The notes: generated by a model from the sequence alone, not told the origin. Numbered from the stretch's first letter, positions 1 to 11,818 are shown. The stretch: 64,000 nt of DNA from Arbacia lixula (GCA_963669155.1 OZ022597.1:17676348-17740347); one strand, 5' to 3'. Translations and numbers: made by a program.

Positions 1-400
1 GGACCTAAAAATGTGTGTATCAGATGATTAATTCAGAAAACAACAATGACCATTGTGTATTATACCTGAAAATCCACTAGCAACCAGCATTACATTTGTA
101 ATTAAAAATCCACGATGCTTCTCGTAGAAGCATGAGTTATTCACAATGATTCACAATGGCCATTGTTGTATTCTGGATTAATTATCTGATTGACACAAGT
201 TTTAGATCTAAATTTGTCCCAAAGTGAAAATGTCATTAAATATTCACAGGATTTGTTACAAAAAGAGGAATTGGTGAAATCGCCTGCTTCTAAAAAAAAT
301 TGACACCCCTTGACTTGATGATGTGTCAATTTTTAGCTTGATTTGAGTTACAAATTATGTTGAATTACTTTTCCAAATTGTCAACAGTTTTTTAACACCT
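1..400. repeat. Interspersed repeat family R1, copy 1 (left end off-window)
   Basis: This stretch aligns by eye with 52225-52610 and, over its second half, with 59886-60100. Shared landmarks are the aaaatttgtcccaaagtgaaaa-like block, then the ttcacatgatta-like and tgacatgatgatgt-like blocks, and a final run before a poly-A or poly-T stretch. No coding capacity is visible. It is probably a non-autonomous element; the class is unknown. Confidence 0.55.
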
Positions 401-423
401 AGTACACATGTGTGCATGGTGTG

Positions 424-560
424 TATATATGTGTATGTATATGTGTGTGTGTTTGTGTGCGTATATTATGTGTGTGTTTATGTGTATGTACATGTTTGTG
501 TATGTACGTGCATCTGTGTCTGTGTGTGTGTATGTATGTGTGAATGTGAGTGTGCGTTAG
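424..560. repeat. Degenerate (TG)n/(TATG)n microsatellite
   Basis: A run of tgtg, tatg and gtgcg units lies immediately upstream of the gene A exon at 603. It sits in the intron, about 45 bases before the acceptor. Confidence 0.85.
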
Positions 561-602
561 TGGTGAATGAGTAGGTAACTTTCTGTTTCATTTGATGTCC
601 AG

Positions 603-828
603 GTGAGCTATATGATGTCCGTGGGGTTCCCGGTGGAGACGGGTATCCAAGCAACCTCCATCATCGGGATCTCATGCCTGATCGGGAAAATCGTGCTCTC
701 CCTGACGGGCGAGCTGGTGCCTTTCCCGAGGATCTTCCTACTTGTCATCTCAAATGTCCTCAGCGTGGGCGTCATGGTAGCTCTGCTTCTCATCAGGACT
801 AAGATCCCCATCTTCTGCGTCGCCGTTG
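603..828 (+). CDS. Gene A, SLC16/MCT-like transporter, exon for TM8-9 region (internal exon)
   Basis: This 226-bp exon encodes about 75 residues starting VSYMMSVGFPVETG and ending FCVAV. It is bounded by an acceptor (ttgatgtccag) and a donor (gtaaaa); entry is phase 0 and exit phase 1. It matches, residue by residue, the 226-bp exons at 12937-13162 and 37270-37495 on the other strand. The family is the monocarboxylate transporter (SLC16) branch of the major facilitator superfamily: plasma-membrane 12-TM carriers. The exon covers one C-lobe helix, the conserved G..PFPRIFLL loop and the next helix. Upstream exons must lie left of the window. By eye the Asp and Arg of the human MCT1 TM8 signature are Cys and Lys here, so substrate and proton coupling cannot be assumed. 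Confidence 0.87.
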
Positions 829-927
829 GTAAAAATGAAAATCGCGCGCGATCACCCGGGACCACTTTGCCACGGACTTTGCCATTGTCGTTGCTGCCGC
901 TCGCTGCATGTAGCCTGAACGTGTTTT

Positions 928-1375
928 AAAGGGAAAGTCCACTCCGAAGTTAGGATGGTTTTAATAAAAGCAAAAACATGCAAAAAGGACACATAATTAT
1001 TAGTGAAGGTTTGATGAAAATCCATCCAAGGATAGGAAAGTTAGGATTTTCTTAACTTTTAATTTTGTGACGTCACGTACGAGGTGCCCCTCGTACGTTG
1101 TGTGCTGTATAATTCCATAAATTGTTCTTTTTCTGTTTTTTTATGTTTTTCGTAGAGGTATGTGCGTAAAAAATCCTAATGATATATCAGATTTACACAA
1201 GTAACATGATACCTTTCCTTTGATAAAATGGATATTTACAAAAAGAAAAAACAAGATAACATTATGGGAGAGCATCTTTCACGTGTCGTCACAAAATCAA
1301 CAAAGTTAAAGACGGATTTTCATCAAACCGTCACTCAGGTTTTCAAAATTAACTTAGGGGTGGACTTTCCCTTTA
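928..1375. mobile_element. Foldback MITE family A, full copy in a gene A intron
   Basis: The terminal inverted repeats are TAAAGGGAAAGTCCAC at the left and its complement GTGGACTTTCCCTTTA at the right. The inner flanks are also inverted: gttttaataaaagc near the left, and gtgacgtcacg facing cacgtgtcgtcacaaa. Related copies are at 15035-15400 (right-truncated), 19349-19665 (left part) and 41719-42188 (full). The copy carries a perfect CRE octamer at 1068-1075. There is no transposase, so it is non-autonomous. Confidence 0.78.
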
Positions 1376-2310
1376 CCGCTTCGGCAAAAACAGACAACTG
1401 CACAAGAGGAAATATTTAGCCCTATATTTGCCAAATACAATGCTGATTTGTGTGTATGACTGGTGCAAAAATGCTCACATGAACAAAAAAGAGTTAAACT
1501 ATTGGGGAAAAAAATGCACGCATTTAAGAAACAACAGCTAGAAATGGCATGATAGCAGGCGGCCGCGATCAACGGGGCTCATGTGGCTGCATGAGCATGG
1601 CATGTCAGGACGAGGTGTATTTTTTATGTTGGCAGTTTGTAATATTTCATTTGAATATTTCATTTTAATGGATACCCTACTACCAGGCGTGCCATGTGAA
1701 ATTCCGAATAATGTCGGTTGTTCTTAACGTAGGTCGTATCCCAGAAACCTGTTAACATAAGGAAATTTCGTCCTTGACATAAAATAGGCCTAAGTGTTTC
1801 AAACTTTAGGTATGTATAACTAAAGACAAAATGAAGATGAGATGTTTTAGGAGATATTTACTGGCTAAAGTATAATCAGGAGAAAAAAGAATCAAATTGG
1901 TATCTCTTTAATTTTCGTGACTTGGGCCATCCTTTTCACCTCCTATATCTCTCTGCCTGTCTGTTGTCCGTCTGCATCGCTTTAACGTTTTAAACATTGT
2001 TCAATCGGTTGTTTTGAATCGCTATCATACAGACATCATGTTTGTGACGTTAGCAGCTGTACGACTTTCCCTCTCCTTACACCGTTCAGGGCCTTGTTGG
2101 ATATACGTTTTTAATCATTTTAACTTACCATCCAATTACCATGGCGACAGTCAATGAGCTTTCACTATTGCACCTGTTATGTTGCCACCATTGCTGGTAA
2201 GTTACAATACATGTAATTGAAAACCTAGCAACATGACCAGTTAACCTCTATCTGTGTGTTTATTATTGTAATTTTTCCCCAACCTATTTTATCCTCACAT
2301 TACTATTTGG

Positions 2311-2535
2311 ATGAAGTTGAGTAGAAAGCCAATGGGGTTTTCAAGGCATGGTAATTGAAGGGCTTACTCTCTCATTACCTTTGGCATGAAGTTGTGTAGA
2401 AAGCCAATGGGGTTTTCAAGGCATGGTAATTTAAGGGCTAACTCACTCATTACCATTGGCATGAAGTTGTGTAGAAAGCCAATGGGGTTTTCAAGGCATG
2501 TTACTTTAAGGATTAATTCTCTCCTTTCCTCCGCA
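2311..2535 (+). repeat. 75-bp tandem triplicate ending in the gene A splice acceptor
   Basis: Units start at 2311, 2386 and 2461, exactly 75 bp apart, each opening atgaagttg(a/t)gtagaaagcc followed by aatggggttttcaaggcatg. The third unit degenerates at its end into tctcctttcctccgcag, the acceptor of the exon at 2537. A weaker relative (aatagccaatgtg-like) follows the exon near 2700-2750. Because 75 is a multiple of three, units 2-3 are open and in frame with the exon. Confidence 0.85.
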
Positions 2536-2536
2536 G

Positions 2537-2680
2537 TCGTAGGTGGTTTGACAATGAGTACAACTAATGTCATCACTTTCTCGCTGGCCTCCGAGTTCTT
2601 TGGACCGATAAGGGCGCTAGAGACTTCTGCAGTCATCATCTTCAGCTACGGCCTGGGTTTCTTCTTGGGATCACTTGCTG
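2537..2680 (+). CDS. Gene A, SLC16/MCT-like transporter, TM10-11 exon
   Basis: This 144-bp exon (phase 1 in, phase 1 out) encodes VVGGLTMSTTNVITFSLASE followed by FFGP and a second hydrophobic helix ending LGSLAG. The acceptor is ctccgcag and the donor gtgagt. The paralogous exons at 12225-12368 and 34981-35124 have exactly the same length and share the G..CGT and FFGP..LETSAV pattern. The acceptor is the end of the third unit of a 75-bp tandem repeat (2311-2535), so the polypyrimidine tract is itself part of the repeated unit. Gene A is clearly more divergent from B and C than those two are from each other. Confidence 0.88.
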
Positions 2681-3174
2681 GTGAGTCTTTGCAGTTTAAC
2701 CTTCTCATTACCATAGCTGCATCAAATGTAGAATAAGCCAATGTGTTTTTTTTCCTAGGTTGATACTGAGAGGGTTAAACTTCACGAGCGATTTGGCTCG
2801 GACCTTTTGAAACCATAGGTCTTTGAATCGGTTGTCTCCATTCCATTTTTGCACGAAACGTTTTTTTTTTAAATCTCAGTCATTTATACTTGATTCGACT
2901 TTTGGCAGATTGTAACAAGACTTTAACGTAATTCACGAAAATATTTTGCCTAATTAGTGCCCCGTCTCATAACGAATTACGAGTGTCCTTATTTTTACAT
3001 CCAGTCGTTTACCTCCTATAAGCAGCTTAGGTGTGGCTTTTGTGTAATTAATTTGTCAGCCTGCGGTAGGTTAAGGCTTGGTTCGCCCTCCTAGCATGGG
3101 GATGAGATACATGAACATATTAAAACAGTTTTTTTTTTTAAATTACATACATGTATCATCATAAGCCTTCAACT

Positions 3175-3482
3175 TAATATTTTCTCTTCCTGTTTTCCCC
3201 TTTCCTTTCTTTTTCATCTTTTTTCCCTCTTTGTATTGATTCGTCTTCATCCGTTTGTCCTTTCTCTTTCGTTCTCATTCGTCCCCGCTTCTTCATTTTA
3301 CTCCTTCTTCTTTTCCGTGTCTGCTTGACCTTTCTCTTTCTTTCTCCTCTTCTTCCCCTCTTCCTTATTTCATTCCTTCATCTTTTGTGTATCTATTTTT
3401 CCTTTTTCTTTCTTCCTCGTTAATCCTTCCCTCTTCCTCTTTCTTCTTTTTCATCTTCACCTACGTCCCTGTCATCCCCGTC
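3175..3482 (+). promoter_or_regulatory. Long pyrimidine-rich intron end before gene A last exon
   Basis: About 300 bases are almost entirely C and T (ctttcctttc, cttcctcttt and similar) and lead to the acceptor cacacag at 3482-3488. It acts as an unusually long polypyrimidine tract. Apparent Ser/Phe/Leu-rich frames here are compositional. Confidence 0.6.
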
Positions 3483-3488
3483 ACACAG

Positions 3489-3817
3489 GTGAAAGCATCG
3501 ACAACACGGGTTCGTACACCAGTGCTCTACTAGCCTTTATAGGGATGTACGTGGTTGCTGGTCTGCTCATGCTCAGTGCAACCCTCTACCAGCGGTACCG
3601 CGCACCTGATCGTTACGTCATGTATGAACTGCTCCAAGCTAAGATGGACGCAAGAAAGAAGAAATCTGGACGAACAAAAAAGGTTATTCTGACCGGAGAC
3701 AAGAACATGAAACAAGCAGAAGACCTGCCAGTCTTCGCCCCAAAGACGTGCCTCGCCGTGAAACAAAACACCACCTCTCCTCCTTTAAAATTTCAAGGGA
3801 AAGTCTCCGAAATTTAA
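3489..3817 (+). CDS. Gene A, SLC16/MCT-like transporter, last exon (TM12 and cytoplasmic tail)
   Basis: The terminal exon follows a long pyrimidine-rich tract and acceptor cacacag. It opens G-ESIDNTGSYTSAL, crosses the membrane once (TM12), reads ATLYQRYRAPDRYV at the membrane exit, then gives a basic tail (DARKKKSGRTKK) of about 70 residues and stops at 3815-3817. The same start (SIDxTGSY) and exit motif (YQKYCAPARFV) occur in genes B and C. The final residues SEI fit a class I PDZ ligand (S/T-x-hydrophobic); that is inference. The tail is much longer than in C. Gene A is 5'-incomplete here; its 3' end faces gene B about 7.7 kb away. Confidence 0.88.
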
Positions 3818-4024
3818 CTATCGACATTCAAAGTGGCTTTCCTTCAAAAGCTACGAAACATACACATCTTATACAGCAGAGTGGTTATAAGAGTAATCTC
3901 GGATTCATTGGGTAACAACATGGCGCATAGCATATTGATGTATGTGCTTGCTCAACAAAGCAACAAGCGACATGTTGTTACCTACTGAAATCAAGTAAGC
4001 CAAACTCTGAGTTTATATTGCTCT

Positions 4025-4198
4025 GGGTCCTGTAACATACGTTCTCAATTATTCCATGAATGGTAACTACCATGGCAATAATGGTGCAATAATGGTGCAA
4101 TAACGAGAGCTCATTGGCTGTTGGCATGGTCACATGATGGTAGTGACCATTGATGGTAGGTTAGAATAATTGAAAGCCTATGGGCAACATGGCCTTGG
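4025..4198. repeat. Foldback MITE family with CCATGG/GGTAGTTACC core, degenerate copy
   Basis: Left end ctctgggtcctgtaacat and right end gggcaacatggcc flank atggtaactaccatggcaa and its inverse tagtgaccattgatgg. The best copy is 34217-34362 (GGGCCACGTTGCAT to ATGCAGCATGGCCC), and a third lies at about 2085-2205. Confidence 0.6.
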
Positions 4199-5169
4199 TG
4201 GTTATGATTATAGTGCATAATCTACAGCAATCCCCTGATATATTTTGGTCTTTGTGGCATTTTGCCTCAATGATATTCATCATATTCTTTCCTGTCGTCA
4301 TCTTAAATGTTATCCACCTTGCTATATACTTGCAAGACTTCCTCTTGTTTTGTCGACATAAATCACCTTTTAGCATTTTTAGCAACATCATTAGCTACCA
4401 ACGTTCTCTGTATACTCCTAGCTTCCCTCAAAACGATACACATCATTTTGTTGTAGCCCATGGTTTCCTGTAGAGTCTCCAATGACACCATATTGCTTTA
4501 TCCTAGGTCGATGATTTTGATTCATTGATTAATCGTAGAGTAATTCGAAAATATGCATATGTCTCTTGATAATCTTGATCTTTTATCCAAAATGTCATCA
4601 GGTTTCATTTATATTTTTTAGCAATATTTACCCAATTTATGCAATTGTTTTCAAATTTTAATCAGTCTAAGCCCTTGTCCTGATCTATCATTGTTTTTGG
4701 TTGTAATTGGATTTGCATTTATTGTGAAAAAAATATCATTTTTGCAATTATTGCAAAACCCTGTTAGACTTGATCCTCCACCTCGGTCACATTGACATTG
4801 ATCTCACAGTTTATTTGTTTCATGGCTTCCATCATAATAGGGTCCATACAGGGACCAAATATTTCCCGCTTCGCAAGAAAATACTAATTTGTTTTGGTTT
4901 CCATATTGATTAGATGGTTAATTCGACACTGAAGAATTCAATTACTGCATATCTAGCACTTGTTATGTTTCCACCGTAAATTTAACTTGGAGGAAATTTG
5001 CATTACCGGATAATGTAGGCTACAGTCCCTGCTGGAGTAGATTATGGAAGTCCATGTCATGTTAATAGGCCAACCATGCCAATCCAGGGCAATGCTGCTC
5101 ACAAAGGAGGCTCCTGGTGGTGACTCACTCTTTCTCAGACTTCCCATCCAAAGGTAACGTTCACGGAGG

Positions 5170-5530
5170 CGTATATTTATTTCTTTACGTTTTATTTAGT
5201 CAAGGTAGTCTTTTCAGTCTCGAGGACTGCTTTTCAAAGGAGCCTTAGGATAAAAAAAAAATCACATATACATATCAAAAGTAACATCCAAATACAATGA
5301 ATTCAAAGAAACAATTCAAAGAAAAAAAAAGTCTAAAAAAAAAAGGTTAGAAAAAAAAGTTGCACACATTTGTAAGTGAGTGACCCCCTCCCCCCCCCCC
5401 GCCCCCTCCCCCATCTCCCGCCTAACGCAGTGCCCAGGTGTAGGTTATACGACATACTTTTGATCAACATTTTGTGAGAGTACTCAACAGTGAACAGTGT
5501 ATAATACAGGAGTGGTAGGCGGCCGAGAGG
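5170..5530 (-). mobile_element. 5'-truncated 3' end of the same LINE family as 20866-23186
   Basis: The stretch from acgttttatttagtcaagg through gtctcgaggactgctttt, a poly-C tract and cgcagtgcccaggtgtag to caacagtgaacagtg matches, in order, the 3' end of the LINE at 20866-21230. It contains the UTR and the last codons only. Confidence 0.75.
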
Positions 5531-5771
5531 TTACATATGCCTGTTGATGTCGACGGTTTGAAAACAAATCTATGCATAACTTGGGTCATTATTTCACTGA
5601 TTTATATGATTTTAATATTGTTTTTACATCCATATATTAATGTGTGTGTATATGTGTGTGTATGTAATATAAAAAAGAGGAAAATGGAGATGAAAATATA
5701 AACACCAGGGAGAAGAAGTATGCTCTCCCCTATTCCTCTTACCATCTGAATATTACGTATTACAGCTACTG

Positions 5772-5778
5772 CTAGTAT

Positions 5779-5810
<32 letters not shown>

Positions 5811-5881
5811 CTCCTCCTCCTCCTCCTCCTCCTCCTCCTCCTACTACTACTACTACTACTGCTACCACTACTACTACTCTT
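5772..5881. repeat. Trinucleotide microsatellite (TAC)n(TCC)n(TAC)n
   Basis: Three blocks of perfect triplets: tac, then tcc, then tac with one interruption. Apparent Gly/Val-rich frames come from the repeat. Confidence 0.95.
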
Positions 5882-6289
5882 AAAAGAGCAAAGTACTCTT
5901 CTCTAGCGTTTTGATTAATTGATATTTTCATCCATATATCGATATATTATATATTTTTTTGCATATATATTTGTTATATCATTATTACTATTATTGTTAT
6001 TCCAGTTGCTCCTGTGTGTAATCGTCATCATCAACAACAGTATTTTGCTATTATTGTTCCCCATATAAGGAAGTAACATTTTTATCAATGCGCGTCATAC
6101 ATGTTCAAATTCTCTTTCTATTTGAACATTACAGAAGTCAAACCAGCATGATTGTGTACATGAAACATGTGAACACGTGCTCCTGTATTATTGATTTATA
6201 TACATATATATATATGCATGATGCAGTTGAGAAAAATAGATACTTCAGGTATGAAAACACTACGCTATATTTATCAAGTGCGAACTCCC

Positions 6290-7075
6290 TTGTACATGGT
6301 GTATGATAGATTATTGCTGCTGTATACATGGTGTATGATAGATTATTGCTGCTGTATACATGGTATATGATAGATTATTGCTGTTGTATACATGGTATAT
6401 GATAGATTATTGCTGCTGTATACATGGTATATGATAGATTATTGCTGCTGTATACATGGTATATGATAGATTATTGCTGTTGTTTACATGGTATATGATA
6501 GATTATTGCTGTTGCATACATGGTATATGATAGATTATTGCTGCTGTATACATGGTATATGATAGATTATTGCTGTTGCATACATGGTATATGATAGATT
6601 ATTGCTGCTGTATGCATGGTATATGATAGATTATTGCTGCTGTATGCATGGTATATGATAGATTATTGCTGCTGTATACATGGTATATGATAGATTATTG
6701 CTGTTGTATACATGGTATATGATAGATTATTGCTGTTGCATACATGGTGTATGATAGATTATTGCTGCTGTATACATGGTATATGATAGATTATTGCTGC
6801 TATATACATGGTATATGATAGATTATTGCTGTTGTATACATGGTATATGATAGATTATTGCTGCGGTATACATGGTATATGATAGATTATTGCTGTTGTA
6901 TACATGGTATATGATAGATTGTTGCTGTTGTATACATGGTATATGATAGATTATTGCTGCTGTATACATGGTGTATGATAGATTATTGCTGCTGTATACA
7001 TGGTATATGATAGATTATTGCTGCTGTATACATGGTATATGATAGATTATTGCTGCTGTATACATGGTATAAGTT
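6290..7075. repeat. 32-bp minisatellite, about 24 units
   Basis: The unit can be read catggtatatgatagatta plus ttgctgctgtata; for example gtatgatag recurs at 6301 and 6333. Units differ at a few fixed positions (gctgctg/gctgttg, tgtata/tgcata, gtatat/gtgtat). There are no spacers, so it is a tandem array and not a CRISPR. Because 32 is not a multiple of three, no frame is maintained. Confidence 0.95.
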
Positions 7076-7080
7076 ATGTA

Positions 7081-8260
7081 TGTATTCTTTGTGCTATATT
7101 GCATCAATGATACCTCAATATAACCTGAAATCTTTCGCTCTTAATTTCTACGGGTGTGGTTCTACAAACATAGACCATGGTAGGGTCCATGCATAGACGT
7201 CATGTATGTCTGCTTATTGAAAATGTAGGTTCCATGGTACATGAAATTTGTAAGTAAAATATGTGGCAGGATTTAGAAATGCATATTATGTTACTATGAA
7301 AGCTTGCATGTATGAATAATAAATTTGTGTGTATCTGCAAGCATCTGTAAAGATTCTGTATAAAGGCATGTACATGATATAAGCAATACATATCCACTAA
7401 CATGTTAACGACGATAAAAATTATATTTATGATATGTCAGAATACTGGCGAATCACCTTTTACTTCAGAGATACGTATGGAAAATCTCTTTAGTTTTTTT
7501 GTTGAATAGTTACCATGGTTATGGTTGTATTTGTTTTCATGAAATAATCACTGTGTGTACAAAAGAGCATTCTGGAACGTCCTAGTTCTGATTTAATTGC
7601 CCATATCAATTTGATTTAACGTTTATGTATATTCATGATTCCGAGGTTTATTGCAATGCGACATTTGAAATAAAGCAAACAAGATCAATGATGATGTTGA
7701 GATTTATTATTTGTTTACTTTTCCACGCGTGCTATTTCCCCTATAGACTGTGCAGCACTCTGCCGAGCGCGTACAGATTCAACATGCACGCTTGGGGAGA
7801 GTTCAAGCATTTTCTTTGGAATGAAAATTATCATAAATGAGTATGTCGTCTGCATATATTTTCTAACAATACCATGTTTTACATCAAAGCCCTCTACAAC
7901 CTAGAATCCGAACCACGAGAACGGCTTTCAGGTCTCCATCTGCTACCAAGAGGATGTCGTGATAAATACGACGAATATTAGGCTATGTGATCTTTTCTTT
8001 ACAACTCAGAATCTGAGCCATGAAAACAACTCTCCGGCCTGCAACTCATGACCTGCTGCCGAGAGGAATGTCTTAAAGAATACGACGCACATGAGTCTCT
8101 GTGACCTTTTTCTGCTGGTATGGTTAGTCGATTGTGTTGTCTCGTGACAATCATTCAAGGAGACATGTGAGTGCACTTGGACGACATAAAAAATTATGGT
8201 ATACTCGCTCAATTACTCTGGTGATGAGGATGCCGGCTGGGCGATGCTTCGCAACGGGGT
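7081..8260. other. Intergenic stretch, no gene recognised
   Basis: AT-rich sequence between genes A and B. Short frames here show no family motif. Nothing else is supported. Confidence 0.5.
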
Positions 8261-8262
8261 GG

Positions 8263-8264
<2 letters not shown>

Positions 8265-8310
<46 letters not shown>

Positions 8311-8376
8311 AGAGAGAGAGAGAGGGAGAGAGAAAGGGAGAGAGAGAGAGACCGAGAAAGAGAGACCGAGAAAGAG

Positions 8377-8428
<52 letters not shown>
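8265..8428. repeat. (GA)n microsatellite
   Basis: Dense ga repeat with g-runs and scattered ccga interruptions. Arg/Glu- and Ser/Leu-rich frames on both strands are artefacts of it. A (CT)n counterpart lies at 8747-8827. Confidence 0.95.
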
Positions 8429-8430
<2 letters not shown>

Positions 8431-8746
8431 TGAGGGAAGAAAACGGGTGAGGCAGGATAAAGCGTGAAATTACACATACAGGTCCGCTGTCAATGTGGTT
8501 TCGGTCTATACTGTAGCGGACTTATATTCCTTACGATTGTCGATTGTTCTAGTTTAGTCGCCATTATTGTTCCACAGATTCCCCCACCCATCCTTTGCCC
8601 ACTCAATCTTTCTTCATATACACTTCCTTTTGGTTTGTCCGTACGTCCTCTCCATCTCTAGCTCTTTCTTCTCATACACTTTCTTTCGCTTTTTCTCTCT
8701 GTCTCTACCATCTTAATCTCCCCATTCGTTTCTCTCCGCTTCTCCC

Positions 8747-8788
8747 TCTCTCTGTCTGTCTCTCTCTCCCCCTCTCTCTCTCCCATCT

Positions 8789-8827
<39 letters not shown>
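8747..8827. repeat. (CT)n microsatellite
   Basis: ctctctct runs with c-rich interruptions. Confidence 0.92.
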
Positions 8828-8833
<6 letters not shown>

Positions 8834-8899
8834 TCCATACCCTTTATTTCGCATCGCTAAAGCAGGTTTCTACGTATACGTGGTTATGATAAGATTAAG

Positions 8900-10076
8900 A
8901 GACTAATCAATATTTTTTTCTAGCGCAATTTGGAGAGCTCACAAATTTAAATGTGTTATGAAAGATCAAAGGTTTCATTGCATTTTCCTGAAAAAATAAC
9001 TTAAAGATTGTCCGTCCCTTTTGCAAGCTTAAAATTTGAAATCGTCCATCACGATCGTAAATTGAAGAAAGTGTGATTCAAGACCATTTCTAAGAATATA
9101 GCATGTTGAAGCTTTCTGTATATGTAAAAAAATTCAGCCGTTACATTTCAAACCGACTTTTTTCGTACTACGAAAAAAGTATTAGTCTTTGTTACAGTAT
9201 CTATGTGGTTATTATGCGTGTGTGAAATCCTAGTTTTATGAGTAACTACCAAACTTTGGAGATGATTCCTTCCATACAACAATTTGTTTTCATAATGCGT
9301 TTTATAATTTAATAAACAGATTAACCAATAAAGCAGATATTTCAACACAAACTGCTAAGAGCCTGAGGTAAAGACTATTAATCAGACGTTGTTTACGTGC
9401 ATTATTTGAATTTTACACTACGGATAAGTTTCAAATTGTGAATATAGAGATTGCTAATACTTCTCTATATGTTTTGCCAATGTTTCGATGGTTTTGTGGT
9501 GATCTGAAAAAGGGACTGGCTGTCTTTAAACTAAATGAGAGAAATAATGATAAAAGTGTAACATCGGTTGTATTTGTTGTTTACATAAATAGATTTTTCA
9601 ATAGAAATGTACTATCACATCGTAATGCCTGTTTGATGCCGTTTGTAGGCTAAATAACCTCTTGGGTGAATCACTAGAGATCGGCATCTCTCACCCGTTC
9701 TGCAGTAGACATGCATGTAACAATATAATTGTACTCGAAAAATCATCAGAACTGTGTAAGGTTAATCACATGCAATAGAAAATCTGTTATTTCTTGTGGC
9801 GTCCGAAATATATATATTAAAGAAATATTTCTGATTTGTTTAACAAATTTTGTTGAAAAATATTTTGATTCGATTCCTTTATAACCTACAGAACAATATG
9901 AATCATAACTTATAAGCTTTGCATACAATACATGGAATAACAGGATATACATGTATATTCATTTAAAAAAGAGTAACATTCATGAAAATTTGAAGGGCAA
10001 GGTTTTTTTTGTTAATAGCCTGAAACCGAGGCTATCAGCCAATTTGTTCAAAATTGTAGGTACCTATGCGACTTCA
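8900..10076. other. Intergenic AT-rich stretch, no gene recognised
   Basis: Part of 8999-9030 (taaagattgtccgtcccttttgc) resembles the end of the MITE at 43937-44282 and may be a fragment. Otherwise nothing is supported. Confidence 0.45.
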
Positions 10077-10449
10077 TTAAGGGGCATATACTGTACTGGG
10101 AAGGCCAAAAAGCCTTCAAAATGTAATTGTTAGCAATCTTCTTGCCAATGGTCTTAAATTCATGTATTGTCTATTTTAGAAGCTTGCCGAAAGTTATTTG
10201 CCCTCAAATGATCCACATATGGAGTAATTAATGATTAATGATCAAATCCTCAAAATGTTCGGCCCGAACACTTGGAGGATTTGTGATTTAATCACTCATT
10301 ACTCCAATTGTAGATCATTTGAGGGCAAATAACTTTTAGCAAGCTTCTAAAATAGACAATACATGAATTTAAGACCATTGGCAAGAAGATAACTAGAAAT
10401 CACATTTTGAAGGCTTTTTTGCCTTTCCAGTACAGCATATGCCCTTTAA
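10077..10449. mobile_element. Foldback MITE family B (TTAA-flanked), copy 1
   Basis: A near-complete palindrome: TTAAGGGGCATATACTGTAC at the left and GTACAGCATATGCCCTTTAA at the right. The arms continue inward to a centre near ttcggcccgaa (about 10260). TTAA at both ends suggests a piggyBac-type target, by inference. The second copy is 13598-13946. No coding capacity. Confidence 0.82.
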
Positions 10450-11540
10450 GTCCCAATAAATGTATTAACGAACCTGTTTATGCGCAGGCATTACACTGCT
10501 GTACAGCAAAATTAATTCCTCTTCATGCTAATATGTAGAAAACATGATCAAAGATATATAAATGATTTCATAGGAATATTTTCCATCGTGAGTTTTCATC
10601 TTTGGTACGCTTTAGGGAGTCCTCAAAATTAAATTAAATGTATGCAACCACATGTTTTTTAAACCATTCGGAAGTCGGGAATATCCCCTGTTTACCAAAT
10701 ATCCCTGATTTTATGTTGTTGTTACACATGATTACTCCCGAATTCTACCCAATATAAGTTAACATTTATTCGTGGAACAAATCACTCCCCACTTATCTAG
10801 CAAGTGTATCACCGCTTCTGCACATGCATATACACAGTTATCTAATTGAACGGCTTAGAGAATGTCGGGTGTCCAAAAGATTTACCCATTAACCAAAGCT
10901 GCCAAACGTATCATAGAATAGATGTAGAATAGATATTCCTTCAGACGAGCTCACTTAACCATAAACATGCTAGTTAGGTCAGGAGATGGGGGTTCATAAT
11001 GAACCCCTAAACAAGTCTTTCGTAACTTCTGAAACAAAAATCGCGACGACCGGGTATAGGCCTACCATCGCCCCGCATAATTTTCGCCAGAATATGTCAT
11101 CCCCATTTCGGCTGATTTTTGTGATTTTATGTAGGCCTACAAACCCAATCGAAAGTGTATTTTCTTTTTTACATAATTCATACAAAAACAAATGATTTTT
11201 TTTTCTTTGAATCATTTCAATTAATTTACTGTGGTCTTTTAACGGCTCATTAATTGTGTTTTGAGTTCCAATTTTTTGGGGAAAATAAGTAACACGTGCA
11301 TTAACATCCATAATTATTTGATAATAAGGACATTTCAATTACAATCGAAAATCTGCTTATGCAAACTAATAAAATGCGTCATAAGTGACGTGTGTGCCAG
11401 TTTCTATGGCCGTCGCTCGTTCAGTGGCCGAGATCAAAGGGGTAGGGATAATGATTTCCCCTACCCCTCCCCCAGGGTAACAGACAAACTCAAATACCCT
11501 GACCTAATTAGATTTAAAGTGGATTGGAGATAAATTCTTC
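10450..11540. other. Intergenic stretch downstream of gene B, no gene recognised
   Basis: Several short frames overlap but none has a recognisable domain or splice context. No clear polyadenylation signal close to the gene B stop was seen. Confidence 0.45.
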
Positions 11541-11567
11541 GTACGATGATACCTCGCGGTGTACGTG

Positions 11568-11818
11568 CTACACCGTTGTGCCGAGTTGGTCCAGCGAGAT
11601 ATATTGATTGCCTGTCCTCTTTACCTGGCTCTGATCTATTGCCTTGGCTTTGCGTACCGCCCTCTTTTGTCGCTGTATCTCAAATGTCACGAACCGCGCA
11701 GGCGCACAATACTTCTGGTAGACTGTTGCCAGGATCAGAAGCAGGACTGACGTCACGTACAATCCGAAGAGGGCCCACAATGCAATGCGATATGACCCCG
11801 TCCTGTCGATACTTTGAC
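11568..11818 (-). CDS. Gene B, SLC16/MCT-like transporter, exon 6 (TM12 and tail)
   Basis: The last exon of gene B starts after acceptor ttttccgtcag with QSIDRTGSYRIALWALFG, forms TM12, exits at YQKYCAPARFVTFEIQRQKR and ends QLGTTV, stop at 11568-11570. The 251 bp close the frame left at phase 1 by exon 5. The final TTV fits a class I PDZ-binding motif. About 159 bp (roughly 11660-11818) differ from gene C exon 6 at only six positions by my count, far closer than any other exon pair, which points to gene conversion or a recent exon-scale duplication. It is a normal-looking open exon. Confidence 0.9.

Noticed and set aside
3255-3533. Ser/Phe-rich plus-strand frame before gene A last exon
   Set aside because: It is the pyrimidine-rich intron end.
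5602-5931. Gly/Val-rich minus-strand frame
   Set aside because: It derives from trinucleotide repeats; no domain or splice context.
6290-7075. Possible CRISPR-like array
   Set aside because: Units are contiguous 32-bp direct repeats without spacers, in an animal genome.
8134-8477. Long Arg/Glu-rich and Ser/Leu-rich reading frames on both strands
   Set aside because: They are translations of a (GA)n microsatellite; open in several frames at once, with no other support.
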